The translations under genes were made by a program, and so were the position numbers. Positions 8,225 to 15,809 of a stretch of DNA of 37,971 nt are shown here, in pieces (within the stretch, counting starts at the first letter, position 1; every line of letters begins with the position of its first letter). Location of the stretch: contig JAIEQI010000200.1 in assembly GCA_019747875.1 (NCBI GenBank), positions 1 through 37,971 on the forward strand, written 5' to 3'. Source of the DNA: Candidatus Obscuribacterales bacterium (GTDB lineage Bacteria > Cyanobacteriota > Vampirovibrionia > Obscuribacterales > Obscuribacteraceae). The notes below the pieces were generated by a model that ran no database searches, was not told the origin of the DNA, and was given only the letters and a program-made list of their open reading frames with translations.

Positions 8225-8758
8225 ATGAATTCGGCTAAACACAGAAACAATAAAGGTTCCTTCATCGCGGAAACTCCCGTGGCATTGTGGTTGTTACTAT
8301 TTTTCCTTACAATCCCCTTCCTAGATATGGCAACAGTACTCCTGCGTTATACGTTCTTCGTGATGGCTGCACGGGATGGCGTTCATGAGGCTGCTCGCTC
8401 AAAAACCTTCGCCACCAATTCGTCGGCATCACAACTTTCCGCTATAAACACCGCTTCGACGCAAGTAAACCGAACAGCTCAAAGCTTTTCGGAGATATCA
8501 ATTTCTCGGGTCGACACTCGAATTGTAGAGACGGACATTACTAGACAAACGGTGACAATACATACCAATAGATTGGTGAATCCCGCTGATACCAGCGCCT
8601 ACCTGTATGAGCTGGAAACAATCGTGACGGGTTCGATCAATCCGTTGCTCACATTCAACCCTGGGTTCCTCCCCCAGATTCCCGGCATAACCACCGCAGT
8701 ACCGGTGGTGGTATCGGCACGAGAGTACTGCGAGTATCCACAAGGGTTAAACATCTAA
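8225..8758 (+). CDS. TadE-like pseudopilin
   Basis: 177 residues. A short basic N-terminus (MNSAKHRNNKG) is followed by SFIAE, then a long hydrophobic helix (PVALWLLLFFLTIPFLDMATVLL) and RYTFFVMAARDGVHEAARS, the layout of TadE-type pseudopilins. G11 with Glu at +5 (G|SFIAE) matches the prepilin-peptidase consensus. The rest is a beta-rich extracytoplasmic domain with a Cys near the end. Start: ATG at 8225 with AGGA eight bases upstream is preferred to an in-frame ATG at 8198, which would add nine residues before the basic segment. It is followed after 28 bp by the VWA gene, in the same probable operon. Not close enough in the C-terminal half to name more precisely. Confidence 0.78.
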   Translation: MNSAKHRNNKGSFIAETPVALWLLLFFLTIPFLDMATVLLRYTFFVMAARDGVHEAARSKTFATNSSASQLSAINTASTQVNRTAQSFSEISISRVDTRIVETDITRQTVTIHTNRLVNPADTSAYLYELETIVTGSINPLLTFNPGFLPQIPGITTAVPVVVSAREYCEYPQGLNI

Positions 8759-8786
8759 TTTTTGGAAATATCGAGGAGCACAATTT

Positions 8787-10592
8787 ATGAGCAAGTACAG
8801 CCCCAACAGAACAATGAGCGGACAAGCAATGATTGTCTTAACCGCAATCATCTCATTGCTCGTACTCTTCGTCGTAGGGATTTTCTCCTACGAAGTAAAC
8901 CGTCTCGAACTCGTGAGAACTCAACTGAGATCTGCAACAGAAGCTGCTTCGCTGGCAGCCGCCGCGACCCTGGCGAGTCAGGATAACACGGACCCGACAG
9001 CGGCTCACGAACAAGCGATTCAAACCGCACTCGACACCTTTAGTAAGAACAGTGTTTGTGGAATCAGCCTGGCAAATGCAGTGCTCTCAGGAACGGACGA
9101 GGACAGCCCCTCAGCTAATAACTCGTCGATCTTCATCGAATTCCTCGATCCCAATAACAACAACCAACCAGTCGCAATGGGAAATCCGGCAGGAAAGATT
9201 GTTCGCATAACAGGCGCGCTCGGAGCACTTCCTTCGTTTGGTAACTTCTTAGGCTTAGGCAATGTGCCAATTCGAACGACTGCCTCTGGTGGCGTTCCCG
9301 ATCTTGATGTTGTGTTGTGCTTCGATGTCTCCGGATCAATCGACGATCAAACGCCAGTCTCTGTCGTAAGAAGACAATGGAATGGGGATGCCGCTACAGG
9401 TCGCATCCAATATATAATTCCTAACACCGATGCTGGATGCAGAGCCGGTGCTACAGCAAATGGAAGGCTCTACGACATCTTCGGACCTCAACCTACCGGA
9501 AGTGCTATTCAAGCTCTCCCTCCGCAGAACCTTGGTCAAGCAAACGAAGGCGTGAATCGCTGGACTCTAAATTTCAGCGAAGAAGCACCACCGAGCGGCT
9601 ATACCGATGCCAGAGGCTTGAGAGGAACTAACAATACAGGATCGCCTCCCGGAAATTACCCTCCTTCAACGGTTAGAACTGGCGGGTCCCAAACCTTTAC
9701 GGATCTTGTCGTTAATATTGATGGGCGCCTTGCTTTTGGCGGCATCAACACACCGGACGGCTATAGTTTCCCCGACATAGCAACAGTTGTAGAGGCAGCT
9801 CGCGGCAACCTGGAGAACAACACAGTTTTCACCTCTAGTCGAGCTAACAGAGGTGTTCCTGCAAGCGTGGTGCCAAGAGCAGGATACAGAGCGAAGTATT
9901 TGGAGCTAGCTAAATTAAATCAGCATCCAATCAAAGAAGCACAGGAAGCCGCAGCAGAGTTTTTCACGATCATGAATACAAATACTGTCGGTCACTTCGG
10001 TCTTATATGCTTTACGGATGCCGGCGGCTCAAGCCCGTCCACAGTAGTTAATAACTACAACGTAGACGCTAGCTATCGCAATGCAAACCAGGGCGGCACG
10101 GGCTCTTTTCCTAATCCTCTTATTGCATTGAGTCCGACCATCGGTAATACCAAATATGACCAAATCATTGACGTTCTTCCGACTACAACTGCTACCGGTG
10201 GCACTAATATTGGAGATGTGCTGAACCGTGCTGTAGATCAACTTAGCACAAATTCGCGCACCGGCTCCAAAAAGGCAATCGTCTTATTCACAGATGGACA
10301 GCCTACTGTTGCGGGTCCATTGAGCAGCAATGAGTGGACTAATGCGCGCATGGCAGCGCAGAGAGCTCGCGCAGCTGGCATTCCAATTTATTCCATCGGA
10401 CTGGCACAAGTCCCTGAAATTATTCCTGGAGAAACCGCAATTCTCAATGACACCAACTCAAATCCATCATCAGGTGGTGTCTCCGGCATCGCCGGATATG
10501 GCGGCAAATTTTTCCTGGTCACCGATGTAAACGACTTGAGAAAGACTTTTGAAAATATTGCAAGACAACTTGTTCAGCTAGTTCACGCCTAA
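8787..10592 (+). CDS. TadG-like surface protein with split von Willebrand factor A domain
   Basis: 601 residues. N-terminus GQAMIVLTAIISLLVLFVVGIFS, then EVNRLELVRTQLRSATEAASLAAA, is the TadE/TadG-type membrane anchor followed by a helical stalk. The VWA domain begins DLDVVLCFDVSGS, with the metal-site DxSxS at Asp180, Ser182 and Ser184. The MIDAS Thr is probably Thr473 (ATGGTN) and the acidic residue Asp503 (VLFTDGQPT), so the metal site looks complete. Between the first strand and the first helix (IKEAQEAAAEFFTIM) about 190 residues are inserted, rich in Gly, Asn, Pro and Thr, including RWTLNFSEEAPPSGY. VWA-TadG proteins are adhesin-like or assembly components of Tad pili. Strong ribosome site GAGGAG at 8773-8778. 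The next gene starts 23 bp after its stop. Confidence 0.88.
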   Translation: MSKYSPNRTMSGQAMIVLTAIISLLVLFVVGIFSYEVNRLELVRTQLRSATEAASLAAAATLASQDNTDPTAAHEQAIQTALDTFSKNSVCGISLANAVLSGTDEDSPSANNSSIFIEFLDPNNNNQPVAMGNPAGKIVRITGALGALPSFGNFLGLGNVPIRTTASGGVPDLDVVLCFDVSGSIDDQTPVSVVRRQWNGDAATGRIQYIIPNTDAGCRAGATANGRLYDIFGPQPTGSAIQALPPQNLGQANEGVNRWTLNFSEEAPPSGYTDARGLRGTNNTGSPPGNYPPSTVRTGGSQTFTDLVVNIDGRLAFGGINTPDGYSFPDIATVVEAARGNLENNTVFTSSRANRGVPASVVPRAGYRAKYLELAKLNQHPIKEAQEAAAEFFTIMNTNTVGHFGLICFTDAGGSSPSTVVNNYNVDASYRNANQGGTGSFPNPLIALSPTIGNTKYDQIIDVLPTTTATGGTNIGDVLNRAVDQLSTNSRTGSKKAIVLFTDGQPTVAGPLSSNEWTNARMAAQRARAAGIPIYSIGLAQVPEIIPGETAILNDTNSNPSSGGVSGIAGYGGKFFLVTDVNDLRKTFENIARQLVQLVHA

Positions 10593-10615
10593 AGCAGAAA
10601 GCGGAGATTCGGACA

Positions 10616-11080
10616 ATGAAGATTGGAAACAGACGAAACAAGGAACGCGGACACACGCTGGTAGAACTCAGCATGCTATCTGTGTTGTTTGTGATAATGG
10701 CAGTACTCTCACTGGATGTTGGCTATGTGCTGATGGGCTCGGAAGTAAATGACCGCGCTTGCCGGGACGCAGCCAGGGCAGCCGCGCAGGGTGATAATTA
10801 CGCTACCGCCCTGCGGCTTGCCCAAGTTGCAGTGATACCACACCGCGCCGACGGAGTTTATGTAAGCTCACCGACAGTCGACACGGCTCAATTCACTTAT
10901 CAGGATTTTGGTGGCGACCCGCCCCCCAACGAGAGTCCTTTTGTAAGCGTCACTACAAGAGCGAACGTCCGCATCCCGGCACCGATATTTTTTCTTGGCT
11001 CAGGCTTCGGACAAAATGGCACTATGCAATTCTCCAAGACATACGTATTCCCTATAGTCAAAACACAGCTCTTCTTGTAA
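10616..11080 (+). CDS. TadE-like pseudopilin with prepilin-type signal
   Basis: 154 residues. MKIGNRRNKERG is followed by HTLVELSMLSVLFVIMAVLSLDVGYVLM. Cleavage after Gly12 would place Glu17 at +5, the hallmark of type IV prepilin and pseudopilin signals, and the following helix is strongly hydrophobic. Then comes NDRACRDAARAAAQGD, the TadE-type stalk, and a beta-rich domain of about 90 residues ending FPIVKTQLFL. It is the last gene of the TPR-TadE-VWA-TadE run. No prepilin peptidase, ATPase, TadB/C or secretin is visible in the window, so the core machine must be encoded elsewhere if it exists. Confidence 0.82.
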   Translation: MKIGNRRNKERGHTLVELSMLSVLFVIMAVLSLDVGYVLMGSEVNDRACRDAARAAAQGDNYATALRLAQVAVIPHRADGVYVSSPTVDTAQFTYQDFGGDPPPNESPFVSVTTRANVRIPAPIFFLGSGFGQNGTMQFSKTYVFPIVKTQLFL

Positions 11081-11415
11081 CTGCTGCGCGCAAAACGCGG
11101 GTGACAAAACGTGGACCGGCAGGCCACTGAGCGAGGGGACTGCCGGAACACCAAGGTTTTTACCAGCTTCCTTCCGTCTTTTGGAAGTATGGTTATTCAG
11201 CGAGCCGGTATCCGGATCACAGAGGCGCGGAATTTTGTCCACGACATTCTGGATCCGAGAAATCCGGCTCTTTTAATATCGACTGGATATCTCCCGGGCT
11301 TTTATGAGACACTACCGGCGGTGAACTCAGGCTCGATTAGAACCAGCGTCAATTAGCCAACAGGATTACAAGGTGATACACTTGTCTGGTATCAGTTGGT
11401 ACTGCCCAAATGGAC
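11081..11415. other. Intergenic region between the Tad-like cluster and ruvC
   Basis: No convincing gene is visible. An inverted repeat CCGGCAG (11116-11122) / CTGCCGG (11140-11146) with a 17-nt loop lies 36 bp after the TadE stop, followed by GGTTTTTACC; it may end the Tad-like transcript, though the loop is long. A second weak hairpin is CTTCC/GGAAG near 11170-11186. An 81-codon GTG-started frame at 11111-11356 has no recognisable features and runs through the hairpin. Confidence 0.5.
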
Positions 11416-11420
11416 AAGGA
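11416..11420 (+). promoter_or_regulatory. Shine-Dalgarno site that fixes a TTG start for ruvC
   Basis: AAGGA sits 6 nt upstream of TTG 11427. This start gives a protein beginning MNSGLRILGIDPG, which matches where RuvC proteins normally begin. The more upstream in-frame GTG at 11373 has no comparable site. Confidence 0.65.
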
Positions 11421-11426
11421 TCAATT

Positions 11427-11975
11427 TTGAATTCAGGATTGCGAATTCTAGGAATCGACCCAGGGACTGCGACAACCGGGTATGGCATCATCGAGCTATG
11501 CCAAAGAAATACTTATCGATATCTCGGTTCCGGTATCATTCAAACCAGCAAGAATCTTTCGATGCCCGAAAGATTGAAAATAATCAGAGAAGACGTCCTT
11601 TCTCTAATCGATAATTACCAGCCCGAGAACATCGCAATCGAATCCATATTCTTTTTCAAGAACGCAAAAACGCTGGTACCGGTAGCACAGGCCAGAGGCG
11701 TGATTCTTGAAGCTGCCGGCTTCCGCTCCATACCACTAGCGGAATACACCCCGATGCAAGTGAAGATGAGCGTTGCCGGTTACGGGAAAGCAGAAAAGAA
11801 AGAGATTCAATACATCGTAGCCAAACTGCTAAATCATTCAACTATTATCAGGCCTGACGATGCCGCCGATGCCGTTGCGATCGCCATATGTCACGCACGC
11901 AACCGATTTGCCACTCCAGGCACGACACCGAGCCCGGTGACGCCCACAAGTCAAAGTTCAATTCCAGTCTCATAA
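11427..11975 (+). CDS. ruvC: Holliday junction resolvase RuvC
   Basis: Endonuclease that cuts Holliday junctions symmetrically together with RuvAB. 182 residues from the TTG start, normal length. Catalytic acidic residues are visible: Asp11 in LGIDPGTATTGYG, Glu72 in IAIESIFF, and Asp145/Asp148 in RPDDAADAVAIAICHA. The RNase H-like fold pattern is complete, including NAKTLVPVAQARGVILEA and YTPMQVKMSVAGYGKAEK. The last 20 residues (Pro/Thr/Ser-rich) are an unstructured tail. ruvA and ruvB are not adjacent. Start chosen from the AAGGA site and family alignment. Confidence 0.96.
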   Translation: MNSGLRILGIDPGTATTGYGIIELCQRNTYRYLGSGIIQTSKNLSMPERLKIIREDVLSLIDNYQPENIAIESIFFFKNAKTLVPVAQARGVILEAAGFRSIPLAEYTPMQVKMSVAGYGKAEKKEIQYIVAKLLNHSTIIRPDDAADAVAIAICHARNRFATPGTTPSPVTPTSQSSIPVS

Positions 11976-12317
11976 TTGTCCGAGCTGCGACGCACGCAAT
12001 AAAACTCGTCGATTAGCATGCTTTCCATGCCGCTAGTTTCCATATAAGCAACATGGGATGGAACTCGTCAGTTCCATCCCAGTATCCTGAGCCAGCCCCA
12101 GGTGTTGTACCTAAACGCAATTCAGAACCTCAGTCGACCATCTCCCAGCCCTGGATTTGATCTCTATTAGCTTAAAAGCTCCCCTAGCTGCGTTCTGTGC
12201 GCGTCCCGATGAATTCATATTAGCTGGGTCACCCTATATTTTTCAGGTGTGCATCAACGGAGAAGACCTGCATATTTCAACAGTGCAGTACTGACATCGA
12301 TTACATTAAAAGGATAG
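11976..12317. other. Intergenic region with a strong hairpin, upstream of the pseudouridine synthase
   Basis: About 340 bp without a supportable ORF. It contains the 12-bp perfect hairpin at 12054-12081 (listed separately), a weaker GCATG/CATGC hairpin near 12017-12031, and AGCTT/AAGCT near 12168-12180. No tRNA-like cloverleaf was recognised. Confidence 0.5.
12054..12081. repeat. Perfect 12-bp inverted repeat with 4-nt loop
   Basis: TGGGATGGAACT (12054-12065) pairs without mismatch with AGTTCCATCCCA (12070-12081) around the loop CGTC. No T tract follows on either strand, so it is not a textbook intrinsic terminator. It may still terminate ruvC transcription 80 bp upstream, or belong to a structured RNA. 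Confidence 0.8.
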
Positions 12318-12346
12318 TTGACAGCAAAATAATACCGCCATCTGAT
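12318..12346 (+). promoter_or_regulatory. Sigma70-type promoter for the pseudouridine synthase gene
   Basis: Perfect -35 TTGACA (12318-12323), a 17-bp spacer, and -10 TCTGAT (12341-12346, 4 of 6 consensus). It lies about 60 bp upstream of the ATG at 12408. Read from sequence only. Confidence 0.5.
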
Positions 12347-12407
12347 TCTTTGAGTCTTTCAGGTTAAACTACGTCAGATCTCAACGTTGTTTTTTAAGCA
12401 AATAAGC

Positions 12408-13028
12408 ATGCCAGCCCCACCCAACAAACCAGTATTCACCCCAAATGAACGCTTCAAATACATCGCTTTTAACAAACCATTTCAAATACTCTGCCAGTTC
12501 ACTAAGGAGACTGGAAGTGAAAAGAAAACACTGGCCGAGTTTGAATTTCCGAAAAACGTTTACTCTGTCGGAAGGCTCGATTATGACAGCGAAGGGCTTT
12601 TAATACTCACTGACGACTCAAGATTGAACGATGCACTTTTGAATCCCAAACACCATCATCGCAAGACATATCTTGCACAAGTCGAACGCATTCCCGGCGC
12701 AGATGAGCTTAAGCAACTGCGCAGTGGCGTCGTCATTGAAGGCAGAAAAACTCTTCCGAGTAATGCAGTCTTATTAGAAGCGGACCCAAAAGTCCCAGAG
12801 CGCGACCCACCAATTCGATTTCGAAAAAACGTGCCAACTGCATGGATACAGTTATGCTTGCACGAAGGAAAAAATCGCCAGGTAAGAAAAATGACCGCAG
12901 CAATCGGGCATCCAACTTTGCGATTGCTTCGAGTTTCAATCGGAGCCTTGAAGTTGGAAGATCTGAACTTGGTGCCCGGGCAATGGACTTACTTGTCCAC
13001 AGATCAAATCGATCTGCTCTTCAAATAA
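12408..13028 (+). CDS. RsuA/RluB/E/F-family rRNA pseudouridine synthase, RluE-like
   Basis: Converts a specific rRNA uridine to pseudouridine. About 206 residues. The catalytic motif GRLDYDSEGLLILTDD is clear, with the nucleophilic Asp58. Other family blocks are FNKPF near the N-terminus, RKTYLAQV, and the C-terminal EGKNRQVRKMTAAIGHPTLRL. No N-terminal S4 RNA-binding domain is present, as in RluE (23S rRNA U2457 in E. coli); RsuA, RluB and RluF have one. RluE is therefore the best guess, but the target base is not determined. ATG at 12408 is preferred to an in-frame TTG at 12387. A good promoter lies upstream and an inverted repeat follows the stop. Confidence 0.92.
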   Translation: MPAPPNKPVFTPNERFKYIAFNKPFQILCQFTKETGSEKKTLAEFEFPKNVYSVGRLDYDSEGLLILTDDSRLNDALLNPKHHHRKTYLAQVERIPGADELKQLRSGVVIEGRKTLPSNAVLLEADPKVPERDPPIRFRKNVPTAWIQLCLHEGKNRQVRKMTAAIGHPTLRLLRVSIGALKLEDLNLVPGQWTYLSTDQIDLLFK

Positions 13029-13046
13029 CTAAGTGAAGTTCTGTTG

Positions 13047-13080
13047 AAATAGCAAAACTTCCGAAGACATTTTGCTATTT
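13047..13080. terminator. Terminator-like inverted repeat after the pseudouridine synthase gene
   Basis: AAATAGCAAAA (13047-13057) pairs perfectly with TTTTGCTATTT (13070-13080) over a 12-nt loop, 18 bp after the stop. The stem is 11 bp but AT-rich; the right arm itself supplies T residues. Termination function is probable but weakly supported. Confidence 0.45.
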
Positions 13081-13292
13081 GCAAAACAGCTTTGGGCAAT
13101 CACCAAAATAGGATACTTGCGATCCATTTAGCCTAGCTCTAAAAGAACGTCCAAAACTACAAAATTCGAATCGAATTCACTTAGATAACGAATTGTGAAA
13201 TAGTGAAAACCCTGACCGGTTTTCGGTGAACTTTCGGCTGAGTTTTGCCGTTTAAAAGATTAGAGTGTCTTTGTATCAGGGAGAGCATTTTT

Positions 13293-13478
13293 ATGAAAAC
13301 CACAGCCGAGATCGTGACGGCACGCCTCAGAGAGATGTCGAAAGAGACCTTTTCAAATTCTCTAAGCGATTTAAAGCCGGTAGAGCGCGAATCTGTAAAG
13401 CAAGCCCTAAATGAGCTTCATCGCATGCTTCTCAATATCAGTGAGAACATAAAGAACGACAAACAGGTCGGTTCATAA
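13293..13478 (+). CDS. Small helical protein of unknown function
   Basis: 61 residues starting MKTTAEIVTARLREM. ATG at 13293 has GGGAGA nine to ten bases upstream; an in-frame ATG at 13245 would add 16 residues but has no clear ribosome site. The sequence is soluble, charged and predicted helical (LKPVERESVKQALNELHRMLLNISENI). No family recognised. The stop is directly abutted by the stop of the FG-GAP gene on the opposite strand (1 bp between). Real gene likely because of start context and composition; function not inferable. Confidence 0.6.
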   Translation: MKTTAEIVTARLREMSKETFSNSLSDLKPVERESVKQALNELHRMLLNISENIKNDKQVGS

Positions 13479-13479
13479 A

Positions 13480-15516
13480 TCATCGTTCTGCTGTCCCAAT
13501 TACACGATCACCTAGAAGGATTGTGTACGATCCCGGCTTCAGGTCTTTCGTTTCACGATATAGCTTTCCGGCACTTCTCCAGGCGAACTCTACGCTTACG
13601 TGCTGATCCGCCGCCATGTCACCCAATCCAAAGTGAACATCATGGCAGCGTTTTCCCGAGTGTCCGCTGCCACCATCTACGGCACCACATTGACTGACTG
13701 CCGGGCCCGTTGCCATCCCAATCAGATTTGGTTTTACTAGCTTAACAGTACACCCTATTGCCGGAGTAGCTTGATATTGGGACGCGGCAATCAAGCCTTC
13801 AATCACCTTTGTTTTATCAAGTCCAGCCTTTCTAAGGATTTTCAAGGTAAGGTATCTAGCTTCCTTCACTGAATCATTCCGCAGAACAAAGGAAGGATTC
13901 CACTGATTGGCAAAAACGAGATCTTGATCACCATCGCCATCTAGATCAGCTGCCGAAATTCCCCGGCTAAGACAGCTTCGAGCAAATCCCGGTAACAAGG
14001 TTCCCACCTCAAAAAAGGGTCCTTGAACAGCAAACGGCAGACCGCCTGAATCAAATAATCTTTCTCGGCTAATCGTTGACCTGACAAAAAAGCAGTTTTT
14101 CTCCTGTCCTCCCACATCGTCGCCAGCCTTTAAGGAAGGCCAATTTCGCGGATCGCTCAACAGCTTGCTATTATTCGTGTCGAGTGCTCGTATTTCAGGC
14201 CAACGATTAGTTTTTCCCTTCAGAAAGCCACAAGCTTGGACGGACTCAAGATCACCATCATTATCGAAATCGACAAGACGACAATCCCAGGACCATCCGC
14301 TAGTTGATAAACCCAGAGACTCACTAGCCTGCTCATAGTCAGCCACACCTTTTGCAAAAGAGTCTAAGAACGACTTTGTGCTCGACCAAAGGAAATGCCT
14401 TTCTTGCAATCCAGAAGGCGAAGCAACATTGCTCACATAAATATCAGGAATGCCGTCGAAATTCAGGTCCGCAAAATCAATCCCCATTCCTTTGTAAGAA
14501 TCCCGGCCAAGTACAAAGGAAGGAGGAGTTGCAAAACCTCCTTTTCCTTCGATCAGTTCGAACTGCAAATTGCCGGGTTGAGACACGTTCTTTAGCAAAC
14601 GGTCGGGTCCATTGTCATTTGCCAAATATATCTCCGGTAGCAAATCACCATTCAAATCTTTTGCTCCAACAGCCATAGTCCAACCTGTATCGGAAGATGG
14701 TGGGAATGCATTCTTCGTCTCTTCGAACATAACCACCTGATCGGTTCCGAGCACTCCCTTCCAGCGGAGCAGATTTTTTTTTCCACCATTTGCTGTCTGC
14801 CCTATGCTATTTTGAACAATCAACGGATCTTTATCGTCCGGATCGAGAACATGCGCACCATCTTGAAAATAATTGCAAAACAAAAAGTCTTGATGACCAT
14901 CACCATCGAAATCAGAAACCAAAGCACAGCTAGTATTCCAAATTTCGTTCGGCGATCCTAAATTCTGCAAGCGATAAGATTCTGCACTAAACGTTGATGT
15001 AGAGGCACCCTTGTTGACAAAAACAACCGGAGTTCGCCCCCAGAAATACACAACAACATCGGTAAAGCCGTCTTCATTGATGTCGGAGGCTAGAGCCCCC
15101 ATAGGCGCCATGACCTTCGGCGCATATGTAACCCCTTCGATTTTAAGCACAAAAGGCTTATATCGTTCTGCGTCAACCTTGTCACTCACTGGGGCTGGTA
15201 TCACAGAAACCTGGTCGGTTCGTGGATCAACCAGGATGATGTCGTTAGAAATTCCGTCATTATCCAGATCTGCCACAGCACAAGCAGCCCCTGTCGCCGA
15301 AACATATGCAGCGATATTTTTCAGATCGGGGTGAACCTGCCTGATCGTTTTCATCGGAAGCCCGGAAACTTCCGGCAATTCAATCAACCTAAAATCAAAC
15401 TTTTTCGCTAACTCTTTCTTTTTATCAAAAGAGATGGATGCGGGTTGAAGGACAACGTAAAGTAGCGCACCCATTACAAGTGCAACAAAGGCTGCGATCG
15501 AAATCTTCTTCAGCAC
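13480..15516 (-). CDS. FG-GAP/VCBS beta-propeller protein with C-terminal ASPIC/UnbV-like region
   Basis: 678 residues with an N-terminal hydrophobic segment (IAAFVALVMGALLYVVLQ) acting as signal anchor. Seven FG-GAP-type calcium-binding motifs are visible along the chain: DLDNDGISND, DINEDGFTD, DFDGDGHQD, DLNGDLLPE, DLNFDGIPD, DFDNDGD and DLDGDGDQD, consistent with a seven-bladed propeller. One motif (DLNGDLLPE) is degenerate. The end (GHSGKRCHDVHFGLGDMAADQHVSVEF) resembles the ASPIC/UnbV region of CRTAC-like proteins. Location is probably periplasm or cell surface. GTG start at 15516; the ribosome site is weak. Functions in this family are poorly known, with adhesion or matrix binding usually proposed. 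No operon partner on this strand. Confidence 0.88.
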   Translation of the reverse strand: MLKKISIAAFVALVMGALLYVVLQPASISFDKKKELAKKFDFRLIELPEVSGLPMKTIRQVHPDLKNIAAYVSATGAACAVADLDNDGISNDIILVDPRTDQVSVIPAPVSDKVDAERYKPFVLKIEGVTYAPKVMAPMGALASDINEDGFTDVVVYFWGRTPVVFVNKGASTSTFSAESYRLQNLGSPNEIWNTSCALVSDFDGDGHQDFLFCNYFQDGAHVLDPDDKDPLIVQNSIGQTANGGKKNLLRWKGVLGTDQVVMFEETKNAFPPSSDTGWTMAVGAKDLNGDLLPEIYLANDNGPDRLLKNVSQPGNLQFELIEGKGGFATPPSFVLGRDSYKGMGIDFADLNFDGIPDIYVSNVASPSGLQERHFLWSSTKSFLDSFAKGVADYEQASESLGLSTSGWSWDCRLVDFDNDGDLESVQACGFLKGKTNRWPEIRALDTNNSKLLSDPRNWPSLKAGDDVGGQEKNCFFVRSTISRERLFDSGGLPFAVQGPFFEVGTLLPGFARSCLSRGISAADLDGDGDQDLVFANQWNPSFVLRNDSVKEARYLTLKILRKAGLDKTKVIEGLIAASQYQATPAIGCTVKLVKPNLIGMATGPAVSQCGAVDGGSGHSGKRCHDVHFGLGDMAADQHVSVEFAWRSAGKLYRETKDLKPGSYTILLGDRVIGTAER

Positions 15517-15698
15517 CCCAGCTCATTCCGAACACGCTTATGGCATTAAAATACCATATTGCCTAAAGCCCGTCAGGGAGCCACATGCAGAAACTTTGTC
15601 AGCTAATACTTTTCCCGACCAGTTACTCTAGCACTTCGTTTGTATGATGTGAGGAGCTGGGTAATGGAATAAAGCAGGAAACATGCAAGCCGTCAGAC

Positions 15699-15730
15699 TG
15701 AAAGGGCGGATCTTGCGATCCGCCCTTTCA
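15699..15730 (-). terminator. GC-rich hairpin downstream of groEL
   Basis: A perfect 14-bp stem: TGAAAGGGCGGATC (15699-15712) with GATCCGCCCTTTCA (15717-15730) and the loop TTGC. It is about 80 bp downstream of the groEL stop. No long T tract follows on either strand, so termination is inferred from stability and position. Confidence 0.6.
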
Positions 15731-15809
15731 TGTGATTATCGAATTAGCGTTCGATTAAGACGCTCCAAAGTTTCACTGGGCTATCGCCCCGCTCAACTCT
15801 TACGCGATC

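Noticed and set aside
11111..11356. 81-codon GTG frame upstream of ruvC
   Set aside because: No ribosome site or motif, and it runs through a hairpin and intergenic sequence.
13160..13180. TTCGAATC similar to a tRNA T-loop
   Set aside because: No acceptor or anticodon stem can be formed around it.
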